Source of the DNA: an uncultured Allomuricauda sp.
GTDB lineage: Bacteria > Bacteroidota > Bacteroidia > Flavobacteriales > Flavobacteriaceae
Assembly: GCF_947258355.1 (NCBI RefSeq)
Contig: NZ_CAMYIC010000030.1
Location: 1 to 44,103, forward strand
Length of the DNA stretch: 44,103 bases
Reading direction: 5' to 3'
Positions 22,511 to 30,624 of the stretch are shown here, in pieces (within the stretch, counting starts at the first letter, position 1; each line of letters opens with the position of its first letter). The notes beneath the pieces were generated by a model. That model did no database searches. It was given only the letters and a program-made list of their open reading frames with translations, and was not told the origin of the DNA. Both the position numbers and the translations under genes were made by a program.

Positions 22511-23152
22511 TCATCCTCCCATCATTTTAAGGGCATATACACAGGTAAATCCTTCGAATTCCAAAAATTGGATTTCATAATGCGATTTTTTACCTCGATA
22601 TACTATCTCAGCTACTGTTCTGGTTTCATCAAAAGAGAAATCAATAACATTGATATGCCTTAAAAAGCTGAGGCCTTGTTGTGCATAAATCTTGTAAAGC
22701 GATTCCTTGGCTCCCCAAACAATGGTCAACTTCCGCATCAAAGCTTCCGAATTGGCCAAGGTTTTGTATTCTTGAATCGGTGTGAATTTGTGGGCAATCC
22801 TAAGAATTTTATCACGTTGCATCTCGATATCGATGCCAACCTCGTCCGTTTCACTAACGATGATTCCGGTGAAGTTGTGTGAATGGGTAATGGAGATGAA
22901 CTTTCCATCCTTAAGATGGGGTTTTCCAAAATCGTCGTAATACAGGTCATGGTCCACATAACCCGCCTCTGCCATAAGGTGCCGAATACTCAAAAAAGCC
23001 CTTCGGTGAGCTTCAGATTTCATGCCGTCCATCCGATTTTGACAATGCTCGGTAAGCTCCACACCCTTAGAAAGTTCGGTCTCTGGTTCGGTAACCTTCC
23101 AAATATAGACCTTGGTGGTTGGGGAAACTGTTATTGTTTTGTAAATGGGCAT
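22511..23152 (-). CDS. 4'-phosphopantetheinyl transferase (Sfp-like)
   Basis: 213 aa. Moves the phosphopantetheine arm of CoA onto carrier proteins of fatty-acid or polyketide/non-ribosomal synthesis. Both catalytic motifs of the Sfp/AcpS superfamily are clear: VGIDIEM (metal-binding Asp and Glu, about residue 106) and WGAKESLYK (about 146-154). FGKPHLKDGKFISITHSHNF just before the first is also typical. The ATG at 23152 is preferred; TTC-ATG upstream at 23158 is an alternative. It heads the operon that continues into the thiamine-binding gene, though its function has no clear tie to thiamine. Confidence 0.9.
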   Translation of the reverse strand: MPIYKTITVSPTTKVYIWKVTEPETELSKGVELTEHCQNRMDGMKSEAHRRAFLSIRHLMAEAGYVDHDLYYDDFGKPHLKDGKFISITHSHNFTGIIVSETDEVGIDIEMQRDKILRIAHKFTPIQEYKTLANSEALMRKLTIVWGAKESLYKIYAQQGLSFLRHINVIDFSFDETRTVAEIVYRGKKSHYEIQFLEFEGFTCVYALKMMGG

Positions 23153-23174
23153 GAACAAAAGTTAAGTGAATTCG

Positions 23175-23211
23175 TATCTTTGTGCACGATTTAAGCGAAG
23201 CTACAAAAGTA
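23175..23211. promoter_or_regulatory. Divergent promoters of ahcY and the PPTase operon
   Basis: Plus strand TATCTTTG (23175-23182), about 44 bp before the ahcY start. Minus strand TACTTTTG (23211-23204) with TTG 21 bp upstream (23235-23233, inside the ahcY start region). Both boxes match TAnnTTTG perfectly. Confidence 0.6.
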
Positions 23212-23225
23212 AATTAATATAAAAT

Positions 23226-24542
23226 ATGAGCACAAAGACAATTCCATACGTTCCTTACAAGGTAAAGGACATCTCTCTTGCAGATTGGGGAAGGAAAGAA
23301 ATTGAGCTTGCCGAGGCCGAAATGCCGGGACTCATGGCGTTGCGTGAAGAATATGGAAGCCAACAACCTTTAAAAGGCGCAAGGATTGCCGGTTGTCTTC
23401 ACATGACCATCCAGACCGCAGTTTTGATCGAAACATTGGTGGCACTCGGAGCCGAAGTAACCTGGAGCTCCTGTAACATTTTTTCCACCCAGGACCATGC
23501 CGCGGCAGCAATAGCAGCAGCAGGTATTCCCGTATACGCATGGAAAGGGATGAACGAAGAGGAATTTGATTGGTGTATAGAACAGACCTTATTCTTTGGT
23601 GAGGAACGAAAACCATTGAATATGATCTTGGATGATGGAGGAGATCTTACCAATATGGTTTTGGATCAATTTCCCGAATTGGCAACCGGTATTAAGGGGT
23701 TATCCGAAGAAACTACAACTGGGGTTCACCGTTTGTACGAAAGAATGAAGAAAGGAACATTGCCCATGCCGGCCATCAATGTGAACGATTCTGTGACCAA
23801 GTCCAAGTTCGACAACAAGTATGGGTGTCGCGAAAGTGCCGTGGATGCCATTCGTAGAGCCACCGATACCATGTTGGCGGGTAAGCGCGTGGTTGTCGCA
23901 GGTTATGGGGATGTAGGAAAAGGTACTGCAGCATCTTTCCGTGGTGCCGGCGCCATTGTCACCGTTACCGAAATTGATCCTATTTGTGCACTACAAGCTT
24001 GTATGGACGGGTTTGAAGTAAAAAAGTTGGAAACCGTAATATCCAATGCTGATATTGTAATCACTTCAACGGGGAACAAGGACATTATACGTGAAGAGCA
24101 TTTTAGAGCTTTGAAGGACAAAGCCATTGTTTGTAACATTGGCCATTTTGATAATGAAATTGACATGGCCTGGTTGAATGGAACTTACGGTGATACCAAA
24201 GATGAAATTAAGCCACAAGTGGATAAATATACTATTGATGGTAAGGACGTAGTGATTTTGGCTGAAGGAAGATTGGTGAACCTAGGTTGTGCTACAGGGC
24301 ACCCAAGCTTTGTGATGAGCAACTCCTTTACCAACCAGACCTTGGCACAAATCGAACTTTGGAACCAAAATGACAAATATGCGAACAAGGTTTATATGTT
24401 GCCGAAACATTTGGATGAAAAAGTAGCCAAGCTGCACTTGTCCCGTTTAGGAGCCGAATTGACGGAGCTGAACCAAGAGCAAGCAGATTATATCGGTGTA
24501 CAGGTTGAAGGTCCTTTTAAGCCTGAGTACTACAGATATTAA
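23226..24542 (+). CDS. ahcY: Adenosylhomocysteinase (SAH hydrolase)
   Basis: 438 aa. Splits S-adenosylhomocysteine to homocysteine and adenosine, relieving product inhibition of methyltransferases. Visible signs: [17 protein letters not shown], the substrate residues in [21 protein letters not shown] with the catalytic Lys, the NAD-binding [18 protein letters not shown], and the C-terminal FKPEYYRY whose Lys and Tyr reach into the neighbouring subunit. No riboswitch for SAM or SAH is seen in the 67-bp leader region. A bidirectional terminator follows. Confidence 0.97.
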   Translation: MSTKTIPYVPYKVKDISLADWGRKEIELAEAEMPGLMALREEYGSQQPLKGARIAGCLHMTIQTAVLIETLVALGAEVTWSSCNIFSTQDHAAAAIAAAGIPVYAWKGMNEEEFDWCIEQTLFFGEERKPLNMILDDGGDLTNMVLDQFPELATGIKGLSEETTTGVHRLYERMKKGTLPMPAINVNDSVTKSKFDNKYGCRESAVDAIRRATDTMLAGKRVVVAGYGDVGKGTAASFRGAGAIVTVTEIDPICALQACMDGFEVKKLETVISNADIVITSTGNKDIIREEHFRALKDKAIVCNIGHFDNEIDMAWLNGTYGDTKDEIKPQVDKYTIDGKDVVILAEGRLVNLGCATGHPSFVMSNSFTNQTLAQIELWNQNDKYANKVYMLPKHLDEKVAKLHLSRLGAELTELNQEQADYIGVQVEGPFKPEYYRY

Positions 24543-24561
24543 AAACAGAAATGTTTATAAA

Positions 24562-24597
24562 ACAAAAAACCCATGGCTTGCACCATGGGTTTTTTGT
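24562..24597. terminator. Bidirectional terminator between ahcY and the DUF3332 gene
   Basis: AACCCATGG and CCATGGGTT pair around a six-base loop (24568-24592), with an A-run before and a T-run after, so it works on both strands for the two convergent genes. Confidence 0.88.
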
Positions 24598-24615
24598 TTG
24601 CATACTAGCTGTATA

Positions 24616-25194
24616 TTAGTCGGCCAATAAGGTCTCGCCATAGTAGCAAGTCTTGCTTTCTTCCAATAAAGCCAAACCTTCTTCCCTGGTGCTCATTGGA
24701 TCGATTTTAATTTTTTCACCATTGGGCATGTAAACAATATAGAAACCTTCTTCAAAAGAAGATAGTTTAATGATTTCTCCATTGGGACGCACAGCATTCC
24801 ATGATTTTTCGTCCGGCTTGTATACCAAATCTATTTTTCTGCCCTCTTTTGGACCATCCACGACGGTTACTTGAATCCTGTTTTTAGTAGCGATCATCTC
24901 AAAAGTATTACCATCGTGTTCCACCATTTGAGTTTCAGATTCCCCGTCCTTCATGGCTATTGGGTTAGATCCAGACCAGAATTCGATTACATTGAATATT
25001 AATGTGTCGCCTAGAAAAAACAAACCATATACCGGCACTATGTTCAATCCCCAAAAAATCAGGTTGTCCAAAAATTTACTATCTGTTAGTCCTTGGTTCC
25101 AATCCTTTAAATTATTGAAGGCCCTAAAAGATCCCAAACAGCTGGTAAACAAAATTGAACAGGCCAGTAATGAAGAAATAATTGCTTTTTTCAT
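24616..25194 (-). CDS. DUF3332 family lipoprotein
   Basis: 192 aa. The N terminus has a lipoprotein signal (SILFTSCLGSF, lipidated Cys at about residue 19). A second hydrophobic stretch at about 43-70 (LIFWGLNIVPVYGLFFLGDTL) may be membrane-associated. The rest is beta-rich with repeated turns. The CLGSFRAFN opening matches DUF3332, whose function is unknown. It is a single gene, convergent with ahcY. Confidence 0.78.
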   Translation of the reverse strand: MKKAIISSLLACSILFTSCLGSFRAFNNLKDWNQGLTDSKFLDNLIFWGLNIVPVYGLFFLGDTLIFNVIEFWSGSNPIAMKDGESETQMVEHDGNTFEMIATKNRIQVTVVDGPKEGRKIDLVYKPDEKSWNAVRPNGEIIKLSSFEEGFYIVYMPNGEKIKIDPMSTREEGLALLEESKTCYYGETLLAD

Positions 25195-25308
25195 GATAAA
25201 AGATTTATAGTTAGTGTTTTTAAAGCTACGAAAAAAACGGATTGCAACTATTTCGGATTTATTTGCCCTTTGATCATTACCTTTATTCTCCCTTCAAACC
25301 AAATAGAT

Positions 25309-26418
25309 ATGACAAACTGGTACGAAATACAAAATATCGAAACTGTTGACTCTCCATCAATTGTTTTATACAAGGAAAATTTGTCCTTTAATATCGAAAA
25401 GATGATTTCCTTGGTAGATGGCCAAACCAAACGCCTGATGCCCCACATCAAAACGAACAAAATGCCCAAGGTAATGGAACTGTTGTTGGCTTCGGGTATC
25501 ACAAGATTTAAGGCATCCACCATTTCTGAAGCTGAAATAGCAGCGGAAGCGGGAGCTGATTCCGTATTGATCGCCCATCAATTGGTGGGTCCAAAAGTGG
25601 AACGGTTTCTCAGCCTGATCAAGCACTATCCCAAAACCCGATTTTCAACCATTTTGGACAATGTAGATACAGCTGAGCTTTTAAATCAAAAAGCATCGGA
25701 ACTGGGACTTACCGTTGACGTTTATATTGATATAAACAATGGAATGAACCGCTCTGGTATTGAAATAGGATCGGGACTGGATGAACTGATGGCCTATTTA
25801 AAAATCTGTAAATCGTTATTATTTAAAGGTTTACACGCCTATGATGGTCACTTGAGAGATTCTGATTTTACCACTAGAAAAGAAATGATAGAAAAAGGCG
25901 TAAAAGACGTTGAAACCTATTTTGGGGTGCTAAGAGTGGATTACCCTGCAGCGGAGTTGATTTGTGGTGGCACCCCTTCCTTTACTTCGCACGCATTACA
26001 AGAAAAAAGGGTTACCAGCCCAGGCACTTGTGTGCTTTGGGATTGGGGTTATGGCGAAAAGTTAACGGAGCAGGACTTTAAGCATGCTGCGCTTTTGGTC
26101 ACGCGGATTATTTCTAAACCTACGGAAGGAATCATTACCGTTGATTTAGGACATAAATCAGTAGCAGCGGAAAACCCGATCGACAAAAGGGTGAAATTCT
26201 TGAATCTTGAAGGCTACGAACTGCTTTCACAAAGTGAAGAACATGGAGTAATCCAAGTAAAAGAATGGGACAAATATAAAGTTGGCGATGTCCTATATGG
26301 CATTCCATATCATATTTGCCCCACGATTAACCTTCATGATGAGGTTTCGGTAATCGAGAGCGGTAAAAAAACCGACACTTGGGAAATCACTGCTCGAAAA
26401 CGAAAACTTACTTTCTAG
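25309..26418 (+). CDS. D-threonine aldolase / D-serine dehydratase-like PLP enzyme
   Basis: 369 aa from ATG 25309 (earlier in-frame ATG at 25270 adds an unrelated lead). The fold is an alanine-racemase-like PLP barrel (type III) plus a C-terminal D-amino-acid aldolase domain. The PLP lysine lies in MPHIKTNKMPKV, which corresponds to the usual PHxKTHK with Asn for the second His. The metal-site end is recognisable in IPYHICPTINLHDEV. DINNGMNRSGIE and CGGTPSFTS bind the cofactor phosphate side. Exact reaction (D-threonine or another D-3-hydroxy amino acid) is not determined. It ends 2 bp before the phytase stop on the other strand. Confidence 0.87.
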   Translation: MTNWYEIQNIETVDSPSIVLYKENLSFNIEKMISLVDGQTKRLMPHIKTNKMPKVMELLLASGITRFKASTISEAEIAAEAGADSVLIAHQLVGPKVERFLSLIKHYPKTRFSTILDNVDTAELLNQKASELGLTVDVYIDINNGMNRSGIEIGSGLDELMAYLKICKSLLFKGLHAYDGHLRDSDFTTRKEMIEKGVKDVETYFGVLRVDYPAAELICGGTPSFTSHALQEKRVTSPGTCVLWDWGYGEKLTEQDFKHAALLVTRIISKPTEGIITVDLGHKSVAAENPIDKRVKFLNLEGYELLSQSEEHGVIQVKEWDKYKVGDVLYGIPYHICPTINLHDEVSVIESGKKTDTWEITARKRKLTF

Positions 26419-26420
26419 AC

Positions 26421-27440
26421 TTACTTTAAGTCCAGTGCTTTGTTCAAATCATAGAAATAGAAGTTTTTTTCGTCGTTCATTGCAGCGAAAAGGCCGTTTG
26501 GAAACGTATCGTTCAATGGAACGGTAACCACATCACAACCATCGGTTTCCAATGTGGATAGGTTTACCGCTTTTATAAAACTGTTGTCTTTCCTCGAAAA
26601 AATATTGAACTGTCCGCGTTGCTGGTCGGATACAATTATGTAGCCTTCTCCATTGGCATATCTTGCAATGGCAATGCCCTCGATATCCTCCAAAAACTTT
26701 TCTCCACCAAAGCAGGCCAATTCCTCATCGCCCATGCTTGGTTCCGCGTAGTATTTTTTAACGCATTCGCCCTCGTCGGAATAATATACATAGCCCATTT
26801 CGTTGTCCACGGCAATGGCCTCGATTTCCTTACCGCCTGTAAAGCTACCAAATTTGCGTACCAACTGGGCGGAAACACCCGTGCTGTCCGATTCCAATTT
26901 ATATTGGTACAAATAAGAACCGCTTGGCCCTATCTTTCTACCTACTATGGCATATACCGATGAATCTTTCGGGGACTTATACAAACTGATTCCCATCGCC
27001 AGACGTTGTTCCACATCGGTTTCATCTTCAAATACCGGAAAACCTCCTCCATCGAGAGGTTTCATATCGGGTACGGAGAACAATCGGATCTGCTGCTTTT
27101 CCCTTTCGGTAAAGGCAATTATGTCAACAGCAACGGAATCGTTCAATTGTAATCCGTATTCCACATCCACGTTGTTGGGTCTTTGGATGTTTTTGATGGA
27201 TTTATCTTCGATAATCTTCCCATCAAGGTCAAAGGCATAAATACCGCCGTTGGTTTCCTTGTCCGTTCCGAAAACAATGCTTTTTGATGTATCTTCCGGG
27301 TTGATCCAAATAGCAGGATCATCGGTATCGTTAGGGGTTTTTTCTGTGATAACATCTGGAGCAATGGCCGGTAGTTCACTCCCTTGCTTACATGACACCA
27401 CGGCAAAGACAGCTATAATTGGGATATATTTTTTAATCAT
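26421..27440 (-). CDS. Beta-propeller phytase (3-phytase), lipoprotein
   Basis: 339 aa. Removes phosphate from phytate in a calcium-dependent way, at the cell surface or in the periplasm. A lipoprotein signal (AVFAVVSCKQG, Cys at 17) comes first. The conserved start of the propeller, NDTDDPAIWINPED, is present, as are NNVDVEYG, GKEIEAIAVD and EDIEGIAIARY, where acidic residues bind Ca and phosphate. It is downstream of a TonB receptor on the same strand, 112 bp away with a repeat between, so the two are probably used together to take phosphate from phytate. Confidence 0.9.
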   Translation of the reverse strand: MIKKYIPIIAVFAVVSCKQGSELPAIAPDVITEKTPNDTDDPAIWINPEDTSKSIVFGTDKETNGGIYAFDLDGKIIEDKSIKNIQRPNNVDVEYGLQLNDSVAVDIIAFTEREKQQIRLFSVPDMKPLDGGGFPVFEDETDVEQRLAMGISLYKSPKDSSVYAIVGRKIGPSGSYLYQYKLESDSTGVSAQLVRKFGSFTGGKEIEAIAVDNEMGYVYYSDEGECVKKYYAEPSMGDEELACFGGEKFLEDIEGIAIARYANGEGYIIVSDQQRGQFNIFSRKDNSFIKAVNLSTLETDGCDVVTVPLNDTFPNGLFAAMNDEKNFYFYDLNKALDLK

Positions 27441-27467
27441 TTTGATAAATATCTATAAAATATGTCT

Positions 27468-27534
27468 GTTCGAGCGAAGTCGAGAACGGCTATGAGGTTT
27501 ATACCTTAGAAAACCATCTCGACAACGCTCGATG
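27468..27534. repeat. Flavobacterial palindromic repeat (REP-like)
   Basis: GTTCGAGCGAAGTCGAGAAC (27468-27487) and CATCTCGACAACGCTCGATG (27515-27534) are inverted copies of the short motif (C)GAGCG-N2-GTCGAGA that is widespread between flavobacterial genes. They can fold into a long hairpin between the receptor and phytase genes. Confidence 0.75.
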
Positions 27535-27552
27535 TGACCTATGTGATTTGAA

Positions 27553-30453
27553 TTATTTTTTAAAGAGATCGTACTTCAATCCGAAGGTGAATCGGATGTC
27601 GTAGAACTCCATTTGTTGTGTTCTGTCTTTCACTCCTTGAAAATATCGCAAGGGTTGATTGGTGATGTTGTTCACATCGGCATACAACCTTAAATTACTG
27701 TTGATGGCATAGCTAGCATTGAAATCTAAGAAGAACTGGGTGTCGTAATACCTATCTTCAAAAGCATTGCCCCCTATTTCATCGATATAGGAATCGGAGA
27801 AATTGGCGGACAATCTCGCACTGAACCGTTTATCGGCATAGCCCAAAGACCCATTGAACATATTAGGAGCGGTGTTCGGCAAATCCAAATCGGTACGCTC
27901 ATCGCCATCTTCATTACGGATACCATCCGCACTTGAGGACAAATAGGTATAGTTCAAATAGATACTAAAGTTCCGGGCAAAACCGGGCAAGAAATCCAAT
28001 TGTCTCTGGAAAGATACTTCAGCTCCAAAAATAGAAGCGGAATCCCCGTTCAACGGTTGGAACACATCATAACCTGCCGTCCCAGCACCGTAGGCATCGT
28101 TTGGCGCCTCTGTAATGAAGGTATAGATAAAGTCGTTGATCTCTTTGTAGAACACACCACCTGATATAATCCCTACGCTCTCAAAATAGTGCTCGGCATT
28201 TAAATCAAAGTTCATGGAGGTGGTCGGGTCCAAGTCTGGGTTACCCACAACCACTTCGCTGTCTTCAAAAATAATTTCAGCCCTTGGTATCATATCCTCA
28301 TAGTTAGGACGTGCCAAGGTATTGGTCCATGCAAATCGTAGCACGGTGCTATTGTTCAAATCGTACTTCAAATGAACCCCTGGCAAAACGTTGGTGTAGG
28401 AGTTCTCATCTGAAACGGCTTGCACTTCTATTCCCTCTTCGATTCCAGCATCTTCATCCTCTTCGATATACAAAACACGATTACCCTCTGTTTCCAATTT
28501 GGTGTTTTCCACGCGAAGTCCGGCCAATACGCTCAATTTATCACTCAGTTTCTGGTTGAACATGACATAACCTGCCCAAACATCTTCTTTGATATCAAAA
28601 TTGCCCGGAAGGTATTCATCTTCCACAGCATCTCCATTGGAAGCATTTAAATCCAATGCACCCAACCACTCTTCGCTTGCAAAAGTACCTGCTTGGTATT
28701 TTTCTCCGGCCAAAAAGTCGGGGTCGGTGTAGGATTTTACCGGAACATCGGCCAAGGTTGGATATAGATCCTCCAAATCATATTCGAAAAAATCGTTGTT
28801 CCTTAGTTTTGATTTAAATCTTCCTCGTGCTCCAAATTTCAGTGTTCCTCCATTTCCGAAAAAGTCTGCAGGAAGTTCAAAATTTGCAAAGAAATTGACA
28901 TCTTCTTCTTCGGTATACTGATTTTCGTTGGTAATCTCTCCAAATTCAAAACCGCTCAAATTGTCGAAGTCATTGGGATCAGCAGCCGTCATAATAGGAT
29001 ATCTTGGGTCGCTGTTATCGTTATTGATGATGTATTCCGTCTCATACTCGGCATAGCGTTCGTTCAAACGCTCTTCTGACGCCTTGGCGTAAGCGGCCAT
29101 CCAATCCACTTTTAACGAACCGAACAGGTGGTTACCTCCCAAGGTGTAGTTCTGCATGCGTTGGTCTTCCAAACGGGCATTTTTGATACGTCCGCCTGCA
29201 ATACCCCCTTTTGATTGTCTTTTGACTTCCACTGGGAAACGGGTCAAGGTTCCATTGTTCAAGGTAAAATCACCGACTTCGATATCTTCTCCATCCAAAA
29301 TTTCCTGCTCCAATCGGAATCTGTTCTCACGGTCATCCCTCCAGTTGTACATGGTTTTTAGGTAGATGTTGTTGTTAGGGTTGATTTGGTAATCCAAATT
29401 GGCAGAAAAGCTTCTTCTCACCCTTTGCACCAAATAGGTACGCTGCTCATTGACGTTGGTATACGGATTTACTTCGGTTTCCTCCAAAATAGGCTCACCT
29501 TCTTCATCCTCTTCACCGGTATTGTATTCGAATTCATTGTCCCACTCGGCTTCAACATTGTCGGAACCAAAGTCGTTATCGTTGATGGTAGCGGAAAGCA
29601 TCCACCCGAATTTACCATCATTGGTACGGTCACCTATCAAAAAGGAACCGTTAATTATTCTTTTATTGGTAATGAAGTTCACACCTGATCCTGCTGTAGC
29701 GGAAACACGAAACCCCTGAGGAGCAGTTCTGGTCACTAAGTTTACGGAACCACCCAATGCATCCGCATCCATATCCGGGGTCACGGCCTTGTTCACTTCA
29801 ATGGTCTGGATCATATCCGAAGGGATAAGGTCCATCTGAACATTTCTGTTATCGGACTCCGCAGAAGGAATCCTACTACCGTTTAAGGTCACGGAGTTCA
29901 ATTGTGGGGAAAGACCACGTACAATAATGTTACGGGCCTCACCTTGGTCCACCTGCATTGTAATTCCAGGGATACGTTTTACGGCATCACCAATGTTGGC
30001 ATCGGGAAATTTCCCGATTTGGTCGGTAGAGACCACATTGGTTATGTTCATGTTGTTTCTTTGTGTGTTAAGGGCTTTGGACTGTCCGCTTAAACCATAA
30101 GCACTTACCTGTACTTCATCCAATTCCATATTGGAGGATACGAGCACCATGTTCACGGGAGTGGTTTCTCCAGCACTTACATTTACTTCTTGCTCAACAT
30201 CGGAATAACCCATATAGGTTACTTTCAATGTATAACTTCCTTCGGGAATGCCCACTAAAGTGAATTTGCCATCAAAGTTGGAAATGGCTCCTTTTACCAA
30301 GGACTCGATATACACATTGGCACCGGGGACGTAGATACCGTTCTCATCGGTAATTGTCCCTTGAATATTTCCGGATTGTGCTTGGCCCATTGCCGTTCCG
30401 AGCACCAGAAATAACGTTACAAAAACTAGTTTTTTTAGGTTCATCAATTTCAT
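27553..30453 (-). CDS. TonB-dependent receptor linked to phytase
   Basis: 966 aa. A signal peptide ends near MGQAQ. Next is a carboxypeptidase-regulatory-like beta domain (about residues 32-110: GNIQGTITDENGIYVPGANV), then the plug (IGKFPDANIGDAVKRIPGI, IIVRGLSPQLNSVTLNG) and a large barrel ending FGLKYDLFKK. This is the receptor type often placed next to hydrolases in Bacteroidota and Caulobacter. A likely substrate is phytate or its inositol phosphates, inferred from the phytase behind it. Upstream are a perfect -7 box and an array of 11-bp repeats (30478-30573). A start four codons in (30444) is an alternative. Confidence 0.92.
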   Translation of the reverse strand: MKLMNLKKLVFVTLFLVLGTAMGQAQSGNIQGTITDENGIYVPGANVYIESLVKGAISNFDGKFTLVGIPEGSYTLKVTYMGYSDVEQEVNVSAGETTPVNMVLVSSNMELDEVQVSAYGLSGQSKALNTQRNNMNITNVVSTDQIGKFPDANIGDAVKRIPGITMQVDQGEARNIIVRGLSPQLNSVTLNGSRIPSAESDNRNVQMDLIPSDMIQTIEVNKAVTPDMDADALGGSVNLVTRTAPQGFRVSATAGSGVNFITNKRIINGSFLIGDRTNDGKFGWMLSATINDNDFGSDNVEAEWDNEFEYNTGEEDEEGEPILEETEVNPYTNVNEQRTYLVQRVRRSFSANLDYQINPNNNIYLKTMYNWRDDRENRFRLEQEILDGEDIEVGDFTLNNGTLTRFPVEVKRQSKGGIAGGRIKNARLEDQRMQNYTLGGNHLFGSLKVDWMAAYAKASEERLNERYAEYETEYIINNDNSDPRYPIMTAADPNDFDNLSGFEFGEITNENQYTEEEDVNFFANFELPADFFGNGGTLKFGARGRFKSKLRNNDFFEYDLEDLYPTLADVPVKSYTDPDFLAGEKYQAGTFASEEWLGALDLNASNGDAVEDEYLPGNFDIKEDVWAGYVMFNQKLSDKLSVLAGLRVENTKLETEGNRVLYIEEDEDAGIEEGIEVQAVSDENSYTNVLPGVHLKYDLNNSTVLRFAWTNTLARPNYEDMIPRAEIIFEDSEVVVGNPDLDPTTSMNFDLNAEHYFESVGIISGGVFYKEINDFIYTFITEAPNDAYGAGTAGYDVFQPLNGDSASIFGAEVSFQRQLDFLPGFARNFSIYLNYTYLSSSADGIRNEDGDERTDLDLPNTAPNMFNGSLGYADKRFSARLSANFSDSYIDEIGGNAFEDRYYDTQFFLDFNASYAINSNLRLYADVNNITNQPLRYFQGVKDRTQQMEFYDIRFTFGLKYDLFKK

Positions 30454-30477
30454 TTTGGTTTACGTTAGAATGCTTTC

Positions 30478-30573
30478 CAAAACTATGTATATCAACCCGT
30501 TATGATTTGAATTAAATGGAAACAAAAAGGAAACAAAAGTGAAAATCGACAGAAACAAGAGGGCAACAATTAC
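30478..30573 (-). promoter_or_regulatory. Promoter with Pho-box-like 11-bp repeats for the phytase-linked receptor
   Basis: The -7 box TAGTTTTG (30485-30478) is perfect; no TTG -33 box is at normal spacing. Upstream on the plus strand, GAAACAA occurs at 30519, 30530 and 30552, with weaker copies at 30541 (GAAAATC) and 30563 (GCAACAA). All five are exactly 11 bp apart, so they lie on one face of the helix. On the transcribed strand the unit reads TTGTTTC with 4-bp spacers, which is the layout of a PhoB box (7-bp unit plus 4). The proximal copy ends about 32 bp from the -7 box. Confidence 0.55.
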
Positions 30574-30624
30574 AGTTTTTTTACATTGGGATAACCTTTT
30601 CGAAAAAAGTGAAGCGATAACGGC

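Noticed and set aside
23159..23225. SAM or SAH riboswitch before ahcY
   Set aside because: The space is under 70 bp and shows none of the conserved parts of these classes.
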